Shown: positions 17,808-26,961 of the stretch, piece by piece
Numbering within the stretch: position 1 is the first letter of the stretch
Layout of the letters: each line of letters begins with the position of its first letter
Origin: Flavobacterium nitratireducens
GTDB lineage: Bacteria; Bacteroidota; Bacteroidia; Flavobacteriales; Flavobacteriaceae
Direction: 5' to 3'
DNA length: 64,000 bases
Assembly: GCF_029625335.1 (NCBI RefSeq)
Contig: NZ_CP121111.1
Span: 930,001 to 994,000, forward strand
The notes under the pieces: generated by a model
What the model was told of the DNA's origin: nothing
Databases searched by the model: none
The model's input: the letters and a program-made list of their open reading frames with translations, nothing else
Program-made: the position numbers and the translations under genes

Positions 17808-18911
17808 ATGTTAGAGTTTTTCCAAAATAGTCTGGACTCCGTAAGTAGCATGCACATTATTATCAAAATGTGTATTTACATATCAATGTTTTTTGCTGTC
17901 ATAATATTCTTTTTATTGGTCTATTTGAAAAATTTAAGAGACCGATTGAAAATAAAAAAGCGAATAGAATCCACGTATGAAAAAAAATACGAATCGGATC
18001 TAATCGAATACTTATATGCTAGTGACGATGAAACGGAAAATGAACAACAACAAAAGATAGTTGTTTATTTAAAAAAATGTGCTCAAAACCGATTGAAAAG
18101 AAAAATTATCATCAGCACTTTTTTAAAACTAAAAAATGATGTTTCAGGAGAAACTGCCGATGCAATACAAAAATTATATCGCCAAACAGGATTAATTGAA
18201 TCTGCTACTTCAAAATTAAAAAGTAAAAAATGGGATGTTGTAGCCAAAGCAATTAGAGAATTAACCCAATTTGAAATCAAAGAAACACACGATGAAATTA
18301 TCAAATTAGTCAATCATCCCAAAAAACAAGTGCGTTTTGAGATTCAAAAATATTTGGTACAGTTATTTCGCTTTGATGGACTTGAATTTTTGAATGTTAT
18401 TGAAAATGACCTTTCAGAATGGGATCAAATTCAACTATTAGAGATTTTGAACAAATTCAACAACCTTCATGTTCCTGACATGAGTGGATGGCTCCGATCA
18501 AAAAACACTTCAGTCGTATCCTTCACTTTAAAACTGGTTCGAATTCATAATCAATTTGGAATAAATGAAGAAATCATAGCCCTTTTTGATCATCCTAATG
18601 AAGAAATTAGAATTGAGGCTATCAACCTGGTGAATCCTTTAGGGATTTTCGAGGCTGTAGAAATCTTAAAAACAGATATTTTTAAAAGAACTCTTGACGA
18701 ACAAATTGCATTCTTTAAAATGATGGAAGAAATGTCTATGCCGGATGACATTGAATTTGTTAAAGAACACATAAATCATGAGAATTTCTACATCCGAATT
18801 TCGGTAATGAAAATCATGAATTTAATTACAGTTGATGAAGACAATACCTTTATCATTAACAATATTGCAGAAGAATATCAAATTGACACTAACCTTACCA
18901 AAGCTAGTTAA
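17808..18911 (+). CDS. Membrane-anchored HEAT-repeat protein
   Basis: The 367-residue protein has one transmembrane helix (about residues 19-42), a charged linker, and then alpha-helical repeats of the HEAT/PBS-lyase type through most of the chain (for example KKWDVVAKAIRELTQFEIKE, HPNEEIRIEAINLVNPLG, HENFYIRISVMKIMNLI). Such solenoids are protein-binding scaffolds. It stops 2 bp before the glycosyltransferase start, so the two are translationally linked. I infer that it bridges the receiver protein and the synthase at the inner membrane. No enzymatic motif is visible. Confidence 0.8.
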   Translation: MLEFFQNSLDSVSSMHIIIKMCIYISMFFAVIIFFLLVYLKNLRDRLKIKKRIESTYEKKYESDLIEYLYASDDETENEQQQKIVVYLKKCAQNRLKRKIIISTFLKLKNDVSGETADAIQKLYRQTGLIESATSKLKSKKWDVVAKAIRELTQFEIKETHDEIIKLVNHPKKQVRFEIQKYLVQLFRFDGLEFLNVIENDLSEWDQIQLLEILNKFNNLHVPDMSGWLRSKNTSVVSFTLKLVRIHNQFGINEEIIALFDHPNEEIRIEAINLVNPLGIFEAVEILKTDIFKRTLDEQIAFFKMMEEMSMPDDIEFVKEHINHENFYIRISVMKIMNLITVDEDNTFIINNIAEEYQIDTNLTKAS

Positions 18912-18913
18912 TT

Positions 18914-20339
18914 ATGAACATCACAAGTTCCATCATCGATTCTCTTGATTTTATATTTTTTGGTTTTGCAATTGCAGCAGTAGCATCCTATATTATTTTG
19001 GCGATAATTTCTGCCTTTGAAACAGTAAATTATATGAAAAAAAATAGTTTTGTAAACTATACTGAGATATTGTCTTCCTCTATTTCGCCATCTATTTCAA
19101 TCATTGCTCCAGCATACAATGAAAGTTTAAATATTGTAGAAAATGTACGTTCGTTGCTTTCAAATCATTATGTAAATTATGATGTAATTATTGTTAATGA
19201 CGGTAGCAAAGATGATAGCTTAGAAAAACTGATTGCGGCTTACGACTTAGTAAAAGTAGATTACTTAATCAACAATCAACTACAAACAAAACCACTTAGA
19301 CAAGGTGTTTTTAAATCTACAAATCCTGCTTTCGAAAAATTAATTGTAGTTGATAAAGAAAATGGAGGAAAAGCCGATGCTTTGAACTTTGGATTAAACA
19401 TCAGTACAAATAAATATGTAGCTTGTATAGATGTTGATTGTTTATTGCTAGAGGATTCATTGCAAAAAATGATCAAACCATTTTTAGAATCTACCGATGA
19501 GAAAGTAATTGCAGCTGGTGGAGTAATTCGAATTGCTAATTCATGTAAGATTAAAGACGGAAAATTACTGGATATTAATTTACCTAAAAGCAGTATCGTA
19601 AAAGCCCAAATTTTAGAATATTTAAGAGCTTTTCTTTTAGGCCGAATGGCATGGAGCAAACTCAATGGATTACTGGTTATTTCTGGTGCTTTTGGTCTAT
19701 TTGATAAAAAAATAGCATTAGAAGTGGGAGGCTATGATACTAAAACTGTAGGAGAAGATATGGAAATCATTGTAAGAATGAGACGCCATATGGAAGAGAA
19801 AAAAGTAAAATACAGAGTAGCTTATATCCCTGATCCTTTATGCTGGACGGAAGCCCCTGACAGTCATAAAATATTTATCTCTCAAAGAAACAGATGGACG
19901 CTGCGGAACAATAGAAACATTAAAAAAACATAAAAAAATTGGATTTAATCCGGAATACAAAGCCTTAGGAATGATTAGTTACCCTTATTGGTTTTTGTTT
20001 GAAAGAATAGCTCCAATTATTGAAGTACTGGGCTTATTTTACTTTATTGCCCTTATCGTTTACGATTTTGTAGTTTGGAAATATGCCATTTCGTTTCTTG
20101 TTTTTGCTTACTTATTCAATGTTCTTTTTTCAATTATAACCATTATAACGGAAGAGCTTACTTATCACCAATACTCTAAAAAAGGTATGGGATGGCAACT
20201 TGTAAAAACAGCCTTTACTGAACCTATACTCAATCACCCGGTTATTTTATATGCTGCTATAAAAGGCAACTTTGACTACTATTTTAATAAAAAAATCAAG
20301 TGGGGCGAAATGACCCGCAAAGGAATGAGTAGCAATTAA
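18914..20339 (+). CDS. Processive GT2 glycosyltransferase, interrupted by a +1 frameshift
   Basis: This inner-membrane family 2 glycosyltransferase resembles PNAG, hyaluronan and cellulose synthases. It has an N-terminal membrane helix (about 10-35), PAYNES, IIVNDGSKDDS, the DxD in CIDVDCLL, GEDMEI as the acid/base motif, and QRNRW at the acceptor site, which is the processive-enzyme signature. As sequenced the frame ends at 19933. Removing the T at about 19902 yields WTRGTIETLKKHKK, the expected sequence after QRNRW, and continues through three C-terminal membrane helices to 20339 (474 residues). I infer a sequence error or a recent mutation. Confidence 0.87.
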
Positions 20340-20368
20340 AACATAAAAAAACACCAAACAAAAATTCA

Positions 20369-22795
20369 ATGGACACTAATCAAGAACTAAAAAAATCATT
20401 TAGTTATGGCTACTTATGCCTATCAATGTTAACTGTATTTTGGTTAATTAGCCTATTCGAAATCGTTGCAAAAAGCTTCACAGGAATAGAAATTACGAAT
20501 ACTTTTTTAACGTTAGTTTACAAACTAATTAATGATTTAACGACCACTTTAGTGATCAGTTTAATTGGATTACCAATCTATTTTATTTTAAATCTTAAAA
20601 GTGAAAAATGGGCTAATTTGATATTCAAAATTCTTTTTACTTTAATTGTAATTGGTCAATTTGCTTTAACTAAATATCATCTAACCACTTTAGTTAATTT
20701 AGGAGCCGACTTTTTAGGATACTCTTTAGATGACATGTACATTACCGTTACAGCTTCAGAGAGTTTTTCAATTCTGTATTTTGTGCCATTTATTCTATTT
20801 CCAGTCATATTCTGGTGGATTACAAAGTATTTTAGTAAAACGTTTCAATCCAAAAAACGCTATCAGATTTCAGGAATATTTGCAGTTGTTTGCATTTTGA
20901 TTAAATTCATTCTTCCTGAAATCTCAGAAATTGGATATCAAAATAAACTTGCCTATTTCACGAATGACATCATTCGATTCCAAAAAGATCAAAGTGAATT
21001 TGATGCCGCAAAATTAACCTATAAAAACGAATATCCATTATTAAAACCCGCTTCAGAAACACCAGATGTTTTGGCACCTTTTTTTAACATTGAAGAGGAA
21101 AAGCCTAACATTGTCATGATTATTGTGGAAGGTTTAGGTGATGAATTTATAGGGAAAAATGCGAATAGAGGATTCACGCCTTACTTAGATTCAATGATAC
21201 CTAAATCTTTGTATTGGGAGAATTTTGTGAGTAATGCCGGTCGTACATTTGGAGCATTACCTTCTATTTTAGGTTCATTACCTTACGGAAATAAAGGTTT
21301 CTTAGAAATGAATCCTTTGCCTGCTCACAGCTCATTGATTAGTATTTTAAAATCTAACGGTTACAATACCGCTTTTTATTGCGGTGATGAATCAAGTTTT
21401 GACCATCGTGTTAATTTCTTAGAATACAACAATATTGACAATATTGTCGACATTAACAAGTTTGGCGCAAGTTACAAAATGACAGAAAAAAACGAAGAAG
21501 GCTTTTCATGGGGATATCCTGATGCTGAAATCTTCAAAAAGACACTTTCTGAAATGGATACTAAAAAAGGACCACGATTAGATATCATTATGACTTTGAC
21601 TAATCATGAACCGTTTAACTTTCCTGAAAAAGAAGAATATTTAAGAAAAGTGGAGCATATCAAGAATACCAACAAAAATTTATCGCTTTCAGCATCCGAA
21701 ATTGATACTTACAAGGATATTTATGCCTCGCTATTATACACGGATCATTCGATTCAAACTTTCATGGAAAATTATGCTAAAAGACCAGATTACAAAAACA
21801 CAATTTTTGTAATCACGGGCGACCACCGTTTGATCCCTATTGAACAAAAAGACAAATTATGTCGTTTTCACGTGCCTTTATATATCTATAGCCCAATGCT
21901 TAAAAAAGCAGAATCTTTCAAATCTGTTTCTTCACACTGGGATATAACTCCTAGTTTACTTTCATTTTTAACAAACAATTACAAAATGAATAAAATAGAA
22001 AAAACAGCTTGGATGAGTACTGGATTAGATACCGAAAAACGTTTTAGAAACATTCATTCTATTCCAATCATGCAAAACAAAGGAGTTATCAATGATTTAA
22101 TTTACAAAGATTATCTTTATTCTAATGGTGAATTATTTAAAATTGACGAAAACTTTGAAACGAAAAAAATTAGTGATAGTGAAATGATGCAAACTATTGA
22201 AGCGAATATGCTCGAGGCTAAAAAATTGAACGCTTATTTGACTCAAAAAAACAAAATCATTCCAAAATATTTACAGATTTACAGTAAGGCTAACTACGAA
22301 TTCACAAAAGAAGAATTAGCTTTTATTAAAAAAGAAATTCAAGGTTTAAATAATGACCAAATTTTCATGAAAGCTAGAGACTTTGCCTTTAACAATCAAC
22401 GAAAAGAAGCGCGTACTTTATGCGATTACATTTTAAATGAATTACCTAACTATGCTGATGTGAGAACTTTAAAAGGAAGAACTTTGGCTTGGGATAAAGA
22501 TTATAAAACTGCAGAAAAAGAATTATTAGAAGTAGTAAAAAGAACCCCTTACTATTATGATAGCTACTTAGCATTAATGGATATTTACTGGTGGTCTGAA
22601 CAAGACAATAAAGGAATAGAAATTGCTAAAAAAGCATTGAAAAATGAAATCAAAAATCCAGAATTAGGTATTAAATTAGCCAAAGCATACCAGAGAACAA
22701 ATAATATCGCTATGGCAAAAAGAGCCATTGATAGTATGCTAAAAAAACAACCTAACAATTCTGAAATACTAAAACTTAAAAAGGAAATAAAATAA
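20369..22795 (+). CDS. LtaS-like sulfatase/phosphotransferase with C-terminal TPR domain
   Basis: The 808-residue membrane enzyme has about five N-terminal transmembrane helices (to residue 185), a periplasmic sulfatase/alkaline-phosphatase-fold domain (about 245-560) and a TPR tail (about 660-808). Catalytic features typical of LtaS/phosphoethanolamine transferases are visible: Glu in MIIVEGLGDEF, the nucleophile Thr in AGRTFGALPSILG, and metal ligands in FVITGDHR and SSHWD. Such enzymes move phosphoglycerol or phosphoethanolamine from lipids to glycans. The TPR tail closely resembles the N-terminus of the next gene product. Stop and next start overlap (TAATG). Confidence 0.85.
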   Translation: MDTNQELKKSFSYGYLCLSMLTVFWLISLFEIVAKSFTGIEITNTFLTLVYKLINDLTTTLVISLIGLPIYFILNLKSEKWANLIFKILFTLIVIGQFALTKYHLTTLVNLGADFLGYSLDDMYITVTASESFSILYFVPFILFPVIFWWITKYFSKTFQSKKRYQISGIFAVVCILIKFILPEISEIGYQNKLAYFTNDIIRFQKDQSEFDAAKLTYKNEYPLLKPASETPDVLAPFFNIEEEKPNIVMIIVEGLGDEFIGKNANRGFTPYLDSMIPKSLYWENFVSNAGRTFGALPSILGSLPYGNKGFLEMNPLPAHSSLISILKSNGYNTAFYCGDESSFDHRVNFLEYNNIDNIVDINKFGASYKMTEKNEEGFSWGYPDAEIFKKTLSEMDTKKGPRLDIIMTLTNHEPFNFPEKEEYLRKVEHIKNTNKNLSLSASEIDTYKDIYASLLYTDHSIQTFMENYAKRPDYKNTIFVITGDHRLIPIEQKDKLCRFHVPLYIYSPMLKKAESFKSVSSHWDITPSLLSFLTNNYKMNKIEKTAWMSTGLDTEKRFRNIHSIPIMQNKGVINDLIYKDYLYSNGELFKIDENFETKKISDSEMMQTIEANMLEAKKLNAYLTQKNKIIPKYLQIYSKANYEFTKEELAFIKKEIQGLNNDQIFMKARDFAFNNQRKEARTLCDYILNELPNYADVRTLKGRTLAWDKDYKTAEKELLEVVKRTPYYYDSYLALMDIYWWSEQDNKGIEIAKKALKNEIKNPELGIKLAKAYQRTNNIAMAKRAIDSMLKKQPNNSEILKLKKEIK

Positions 22796-24057
22796 TGATA
22801 AAAAAATCAATTATAAAATTAACCTTAGTTTTCTCTTTTGCTTTTGCTCTATCGGCTCAAGCTCAAGAAGTCACTTACAATGGAGATCCTGATAGCTCTT
22901 TTGAAACGGCTCGCAAATTAGCTTTTAACCAACAAAGGAAACAAGCTCAAGACACCTTGGTAAATATTTTGACAAAATATCCTAATTACCATGAAATTCG
23001 TACTTTCTTAGCCACGACTTACGCTTGGGATGGCGATTATAAAAAAGCCAGAAAAGAATTTGATCAAGTTATTCAAAAAGCACCAGATAACAAAGAAAAC
23101 TGGATTGCAGCTATCAAAAATGAATCATGGGCAGACGCTCCTTATGAAGCATTAGAAATGGCAAAAAAAGCATTAAAAAAGTTTCCAAACGACCCCGAAA
23201 TCACCTTATTAAAAGCTGCTGCTTTAAAAAACACTAACAATCCATTGGAAGCCCAAAGTACTGCTCAAGAAGTACTTACCAAACAACCAGATAACAAAGA
23301 AGCAATTGATTTTCTGGAGGGTTTAAATAGTTCTTTACGAACCAATACAATTGGTTTAAGAGCTTCTGTTGACTTGTATTCAAAAACCTTTGACCCAATG
23401 CAATATTACTCTTTGAGTTATACAAAACAAACTAAATACGGAAGTATTATTAGCCGAGTAAATGTAAACCGTCGTTTTCAAGAAAACGCAGCACAGCTTG
23501 AAGTTGATATGTATCCTAAAATTACTAAAGGATTATATGCCTATATCAATGTAGGTTATGCTAATAGTTTTATTTTTCCCGTCTTGAGATACGGAGCCGA
23601 ATTGTATAAATCCTTACCACATAGCTTAGAACTATCTGCAGGTTTTAGAACATTAAAATACAGTACAACTACTAACATTTATACAGGTTCTATCGGTTGG
23701 TACACCGGAAATAGTTACTGGTCGTTAAGACCTTATTTTACTCCTGGTGAAGGAGGAACAAGTACTTCTGCAGCATTAAATTATAGAAAATACCGCAGTA
23801 ATGCCGATAATTATATCGGTTTATTATTCAGTATGGGAGTTTCGCCAGAAATAAACCAATTTAATGATGCTAACAATACAGCAATAGTAAATTTACAAAC
23901 TCAGCGTTTTAATCTAAGTTACTTTTTTACAACCAATAAAAATAAAAATGCTTGGGGTGCACAATTTGATGTGGCACATCAAGAAATTAGTTTTGACCCA
24001 GGTAATTATTTTTGGATTTATTCACTTACGGTTTCTTGGGATTTAAGATTCAAATAA
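22795..24057 (+). CDS. TPR-containing YaiO-family outer-membrane beta-barrel protein
   Basis: The 420-residue protein has a signal peptide (cleavage after LSAQAQ, about residue 23), TPR repeats to about residue 175 and a C-terminal barrel of the YaiO family (alternating aromatic strands such as YSLSYTKQTKYGSIISRVN, ending in SWDLRFK). This domain order mirrors export porins of synthase-dependent polysaccharide systems (TPR plus barrel, as in PgaA, AlgK/AlgE, BcsC). It is translationally coupled to the LtaS-like gene. I infer that it forms the exit port or periplasmic scaffold for the product of the upstream GT2. Confidence 0.85.
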   Translation: MIKKSIIKLTLVFSFAFALSAQAQEVTYNGDPDSSFETARKLAFNQQRKQAQDTLVNILTKYPNYHEIRTFLATTYAWDGDYKKARKEFDQVIQKAPDNKENWIAAIKNESWADAPYEALEMAKKALKKFPNDPEITLLKAAALKNTNNPLEAQSTAQEVLTKQPDNKEAIDFLEGLNSSLRTNTIGLRASVDLYSKTFDPMQYYSLSYTKQTKYGSIISRVNVNRRFQENAAQLEVDMYPKITKGLYAYINVGYANSFIFPVLRYGAELYKSLPHSLELSAGFRTLKYSTTTNIYTGSIGWYTGNSYWSLRPYFTPGEGGTSTSAALNYRKYRSNADNYIGLLFSMGVSPEINQFNDANNTAIVNLQTQRFNLSYFFTTNKNKNAWGAQFDVAHQEISFDPGNYFWIYSLTVSWDLRFK

Positions 24058-24266
24058 AACCCTCATTATTTTAATTTACAGCAAACTGCTTCGCCTGTAT
24101 AGTATCGCTCGAGTCGCAAATTAATTATTTAGATATAAGCTTTCAAAAATGATATTCACTGTATCTTTAATAAAATTAGCTTAAGTTTGAATAAATAATT
24201 TGCGAATTTGCGGTTTTAAATCTCCTTAATATCTTCAATCGCTAATAACGTTATTTTCAAAAAGAC

Positions 24267-24274
24267 TATATTTG
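24267..24274 (+). promoter_or_regulatory. -7 promoter element (TATATTTG) for the helicase gene
   Basis: An exact TAnnTTTG match followed by CAC, 18 bp upstream of the start codon. No -33 element is clear. Confidence 0.5.
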
Positions 24275-24291
24275 CACAAAATTTACGTTTT

Positions 24292-25701
24292 ATGGCTACT
24301 TTCGAGCAATTCAATCTTCCTAAATCATTACAAAAAGCAATAGATGAAATAGGTCTTACAACTCCTACTCCTATTCAGGAGAAATCTTTTTCTGTAATTA
24401 TGTCTGGAAGAGACATGATGGGAATTGCACAAACAGGTACAGGTAAAACCTTTGCTTACTTATTACCTTTATTAAAACAATACAAGTTTAGCACTACCCA
24501 TACCCCTAAAATTGTCATATTAGTTCCTACTCGTGAGCTTGTAGTTCAAGTGGTAGAAGAAATAGAAAAATTAACTCAATATATGTCTATTCGAACTATT
24601 GGAATTTATGGTGGCGTTAATATCAATACACAAAAAAAGACTGTCTACGAAGGTTCCGATATTTTAGTTGGAACTCCTGGTAGAACAATGGACTTAGCGC
24701 TGGATAATGTGGTTCGTTTTGAAGACATGCAAAAGCTGGTTATTGACGAATTTGACGAAATGCTTAATTTAGGTTTCCGTACTCAACTGACATCCTTGTT
24801 TGCAATGATGCCTAAAAAACGTCAAAACATCTTATTCTCGGCTACAATGACTGATGAAGTTGATGCTATTTTGAATGACTACTTCGATTATCCTGAAGAA
24901 GTAACTCTTGCAGCATCAGGAACACCATTGGAAAAAATCAAACAGATTACCTATAATGTTCCTAATTTCAACACCAAAGTAAACTTGCTCAAACATTTAT
25001 TAGAAACCAACGAAGAGATGAGTCGTGTTTTGATATTTGTTAATAATAAAAAGATTTCCGACATGCTTCACGAACGCATTGAGGAAGATTTCGAAGGGCA
25101 ATTTGGTGTGATTCACTCTAATAAATCGCAAAATTACCGTTTGAATACGATGGCTACTTTTCAGGAAGGTGAACTTCGCGGATTGATTACTACCGATATT
25201 ATGGCGAGAGGTTTGGATATTTCGGATATCACACACGTCATCAATTTTGAAATGCCTGAATTTGCCGAATTGTACATGCACCGTATTGGTCGTACAGGTC
25301 GTGCTGATGCAAATGGTACTGCCATCAGTTTTATTTCTCCTCGTGAAGAAGAAGCTAAAATTGAAGCCGAAGTATTGATGGATATGGAATTAGACATCGA
25401 GGATTTCCCCGAGGAAGTTGAAATTTCTACCAAATTAATCGGACCTGAAAAAGACAGACAGCCCATTAAAATGTTAATGAAAAAACCAAAAATTGAAGGT
25501 GGAGCTGCTTTTCACGATAAGGCGAAAAAGAACCAAAAAGTAAACCTTGGAGGCCCTTCAAAAACCAAGAAAAAAACACATGGATCTGTTAATAGAAACA
25601 TGCTGAAACAACAAGCTAAAAAAGAAGAAAAAGAAATAATTAAAAAGCCTAAAGATGAGAATTTCATTTTTAGGCTTTTATTTATACTTATTGCGCTGTA
25701 A
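24292..25701 (+). CDS. DEAD-box RNA helicase (C-terminus probably frameshifted)
   Basis: This ATP-dependent RNA helicase acts in ribosome assembly or RNA turnover. Motifs in order are the Q motif PTPIQEKSF, AQTGTGKT (I), PTRELV, TPGR, DEFD in place of DEAD (II), SAT (III) and HRIGRTGRAD (VI), then a basic tail. The last 20 residues (KPKDENFIFRLLFILIAL) are translated from the terminator hairpin and overlap the convergent lactonase gene. With one A fewer in the A5 run at 25628-25632 the protein would end KEEKK at 25639 (448 residues). I therefore think the true stop is 25639. Confidence 0.9.
   Translation: MATFEQFNLPKSLQKAIDEIGLTTPTPIQEKSFSVIMSGRDMMGIAQTGTGKTFAYLLPLLKQYKFSTTHTPKIVILVPTRELVVQVVEEIEKLTQYMSIRTIGIYGGVNINTQKKTVYEGSDILVGTPGRTMDLALDNVVRFEDMQKLVIDEFDEMLNLGFRTQLTSLFAMMPKKRQNILFSATMTDEVDAILNDYFDYPEEVTLAASGTPLEKIKQITYNVPNFNTKVNLLKHLLETNEEMSRVLIFVNNKKISDMLHERIEEDFEGQFGVIHSNKSQNYRLNTMATFQEGELRGLITTDIMARGLDISDITHVINFEMPEFAELYMHRIGRTGRADANGTAISFISPREEEAKIEAEVLMDMELDIEDFPEEVEISTKLIGPEKDRQPIKMLMKKPKIEGGAAFHDKAKKNQKVNLGGPSKTKKKTHGSVNRNMLKQQAKKEEKEIIKKPKDENFIFRLLFILIAL
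25643..25679. terminator. Bidirectional terminator between helicase and lactonase genes
   Basis: Sixteen-base arms AAAAGCCTAAAGATGA and TCATTTTTAGGCTTTT (one mismatch) enclose loop GAATT. It is currently read through by the helicase frame, which argues that the frame is shifted. Confidence 0.85.
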
Positions 25702-26797
25702 ACACTAAACAAACCGGCGAACACATCTCAATTCGCTTTCCAGTATCTGTAAGCGCTCCCGTTGTTTTGTCTCTTTTAAATATGACCACATTATTAGTAT
25801 ATTGATGTCCCACTAATAAAAAATTCCCCGTTGGATCAATAGCAAAATTTCGAGGTCCATCACCCATGGTACTAATTCTTGAAGCCAACTCTAATTGACC
25901 ATTTTTCAAAATTTTAAAACAAGTAATGGTATTGGCTTCTTTTCGATTAGTGGCATACAAAAATTTCTCATCAGGTGAAATATGAATATCCGCAGCTGTA
26001 AAGGTTTCTTTAAATCCATCGGCTACAACAGTAGTTTCCTGAACTAATTTCAGTTTCCCTTTGGCATAATTAAATACCGAAAGCGTTCCATCTAATTCCT
26101 GCAACAAATACAGTTTTTTTGCATCTTTACTAAAGGCAAAATGTCTGGGACCACTACCCTCTTTCACAGTGATACTATCCTTTAATTGTAAAGGTTTTGC
26201 CGCTTTTGAATTATATTGGTACACATACATTTTGTCGGTTCCTAAATCGGTAGCAAAAACAAATTTATGGTCTGGAGTAAATTGAACCGAATGTAAATGT
26301 GATTTTTCCTGACGACTTGGATTAATCCCTTTTCCAGAATGCTGTACCAATTGTTTCAGTTCAGTCAAACTTCCATTTTTATTTTTTCCAAAAACCGCCA
26401 CACTTCCCCCAGTATAATTGGCTGTAATTACAAAGGCATCATCATTTATAATATAACAAGGATCCGAACTTTGAGTATTTTGCTTGTTGATAAAAACTAA
26501 TTTACCATTTTTAGCATCATATTTAAATGCAGAGGCCGTACTATTTGCCCCATCTTCATTGACTGAATAGACAAAATCATTCTTTTGCGAAAGCGTTATA
26601 AAACTAGGATTGACAATACTTTCGGTAGAACTTCTAAGTTGAAAATCCCCTGTTTCGGCATTAAAATCATACATATAAATTCCTTTACTGTCACAGCCTT
26701 TTGTATAGGTCCCAATAACCAAATTAAATTTCTTTTGCTGTGCCTGAATATTGATATAAAAGAAGGATACCAATACAATGAGAAGACTTTTATTCAT
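25688..26797 (-). CDS. Secreted lactonase-family beta-propeller protein
   Basis: The 369-residue protein belongs to the Lactonase family (PF10282), which includes 6-phosphogluconolactonase. It has a signal peptide (MNKSLLIVLVSFFYINIQAQ), so it acts in the periplasm or outside, unlike cytoplasmic Pgl. Repeated propeller blades are visible (YSVNEDG, FVFATDLGTDKMYVYQYN, GPRHFAFSKDAKKLYLLQEL, GDGPRNFAIDPTGNFLLVGH). The true substrate in Bacteroidota is not established. It converges on the helicase gene and shares its terminator. Confidence 0.87.
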   Translation of the reverse strand: MNKSLLIVLVSFFYINIQAQQKKFNLVIGTYTKGCDSKGIYMYDFNAETGDFQLRSSTESIVNPSFITLSQKNDFVYSVNEDGANSTASAFKYDAKNGKLVFINKQNTQSSDPCYIINDDAFVITANYTGGSVAVFGKNKNGSLTELKQLVQHSGKGINPSRQEKSHLHSVQFTPDHKFVFATDLGTDKMYVYQYNSKAAKPLQLKDSITVKEGSGPRHFAFSKDAKKLYLLQELDGTLSVFNYAKGKLKLVQETTVVADGFKETFTAADIHISPDEKFLYATNRKEANTITCFKILKNGQLELASRISTMGDGPRNFAIDPTGNFLLVGHQYTNNVVIFKRDKTTGALTDTGKRIEMCSPVCLVFTAQ

Positions 26798-26926
26798 TTT
26801 GTTTTATTTTTAGATAAAAGCTAAAATACATATAAATCAATTATCGTTCATTCTATTAAAAAATATTCTCTGTTAATCTGTCGTTAAAAAAACTTGCATG
26901 CCAAAACCAAAGTACTTAGTTTTCAC

Positions 26927-26934
26927 TATTTTTG
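26927..26934 (+). promoter_or_regulatory. -7 promoter element (TATTTTTG) for the BatA-pyrC unit
   Basis: Exact TAnnTTTG match 27 bp before the BatA-domain gene. This would start a transcript covering the next four same-strand genes. Confidence 0.45.
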
Positions 26935-26961
26935 AATACTCAATAATAACGCAAAACAAGA

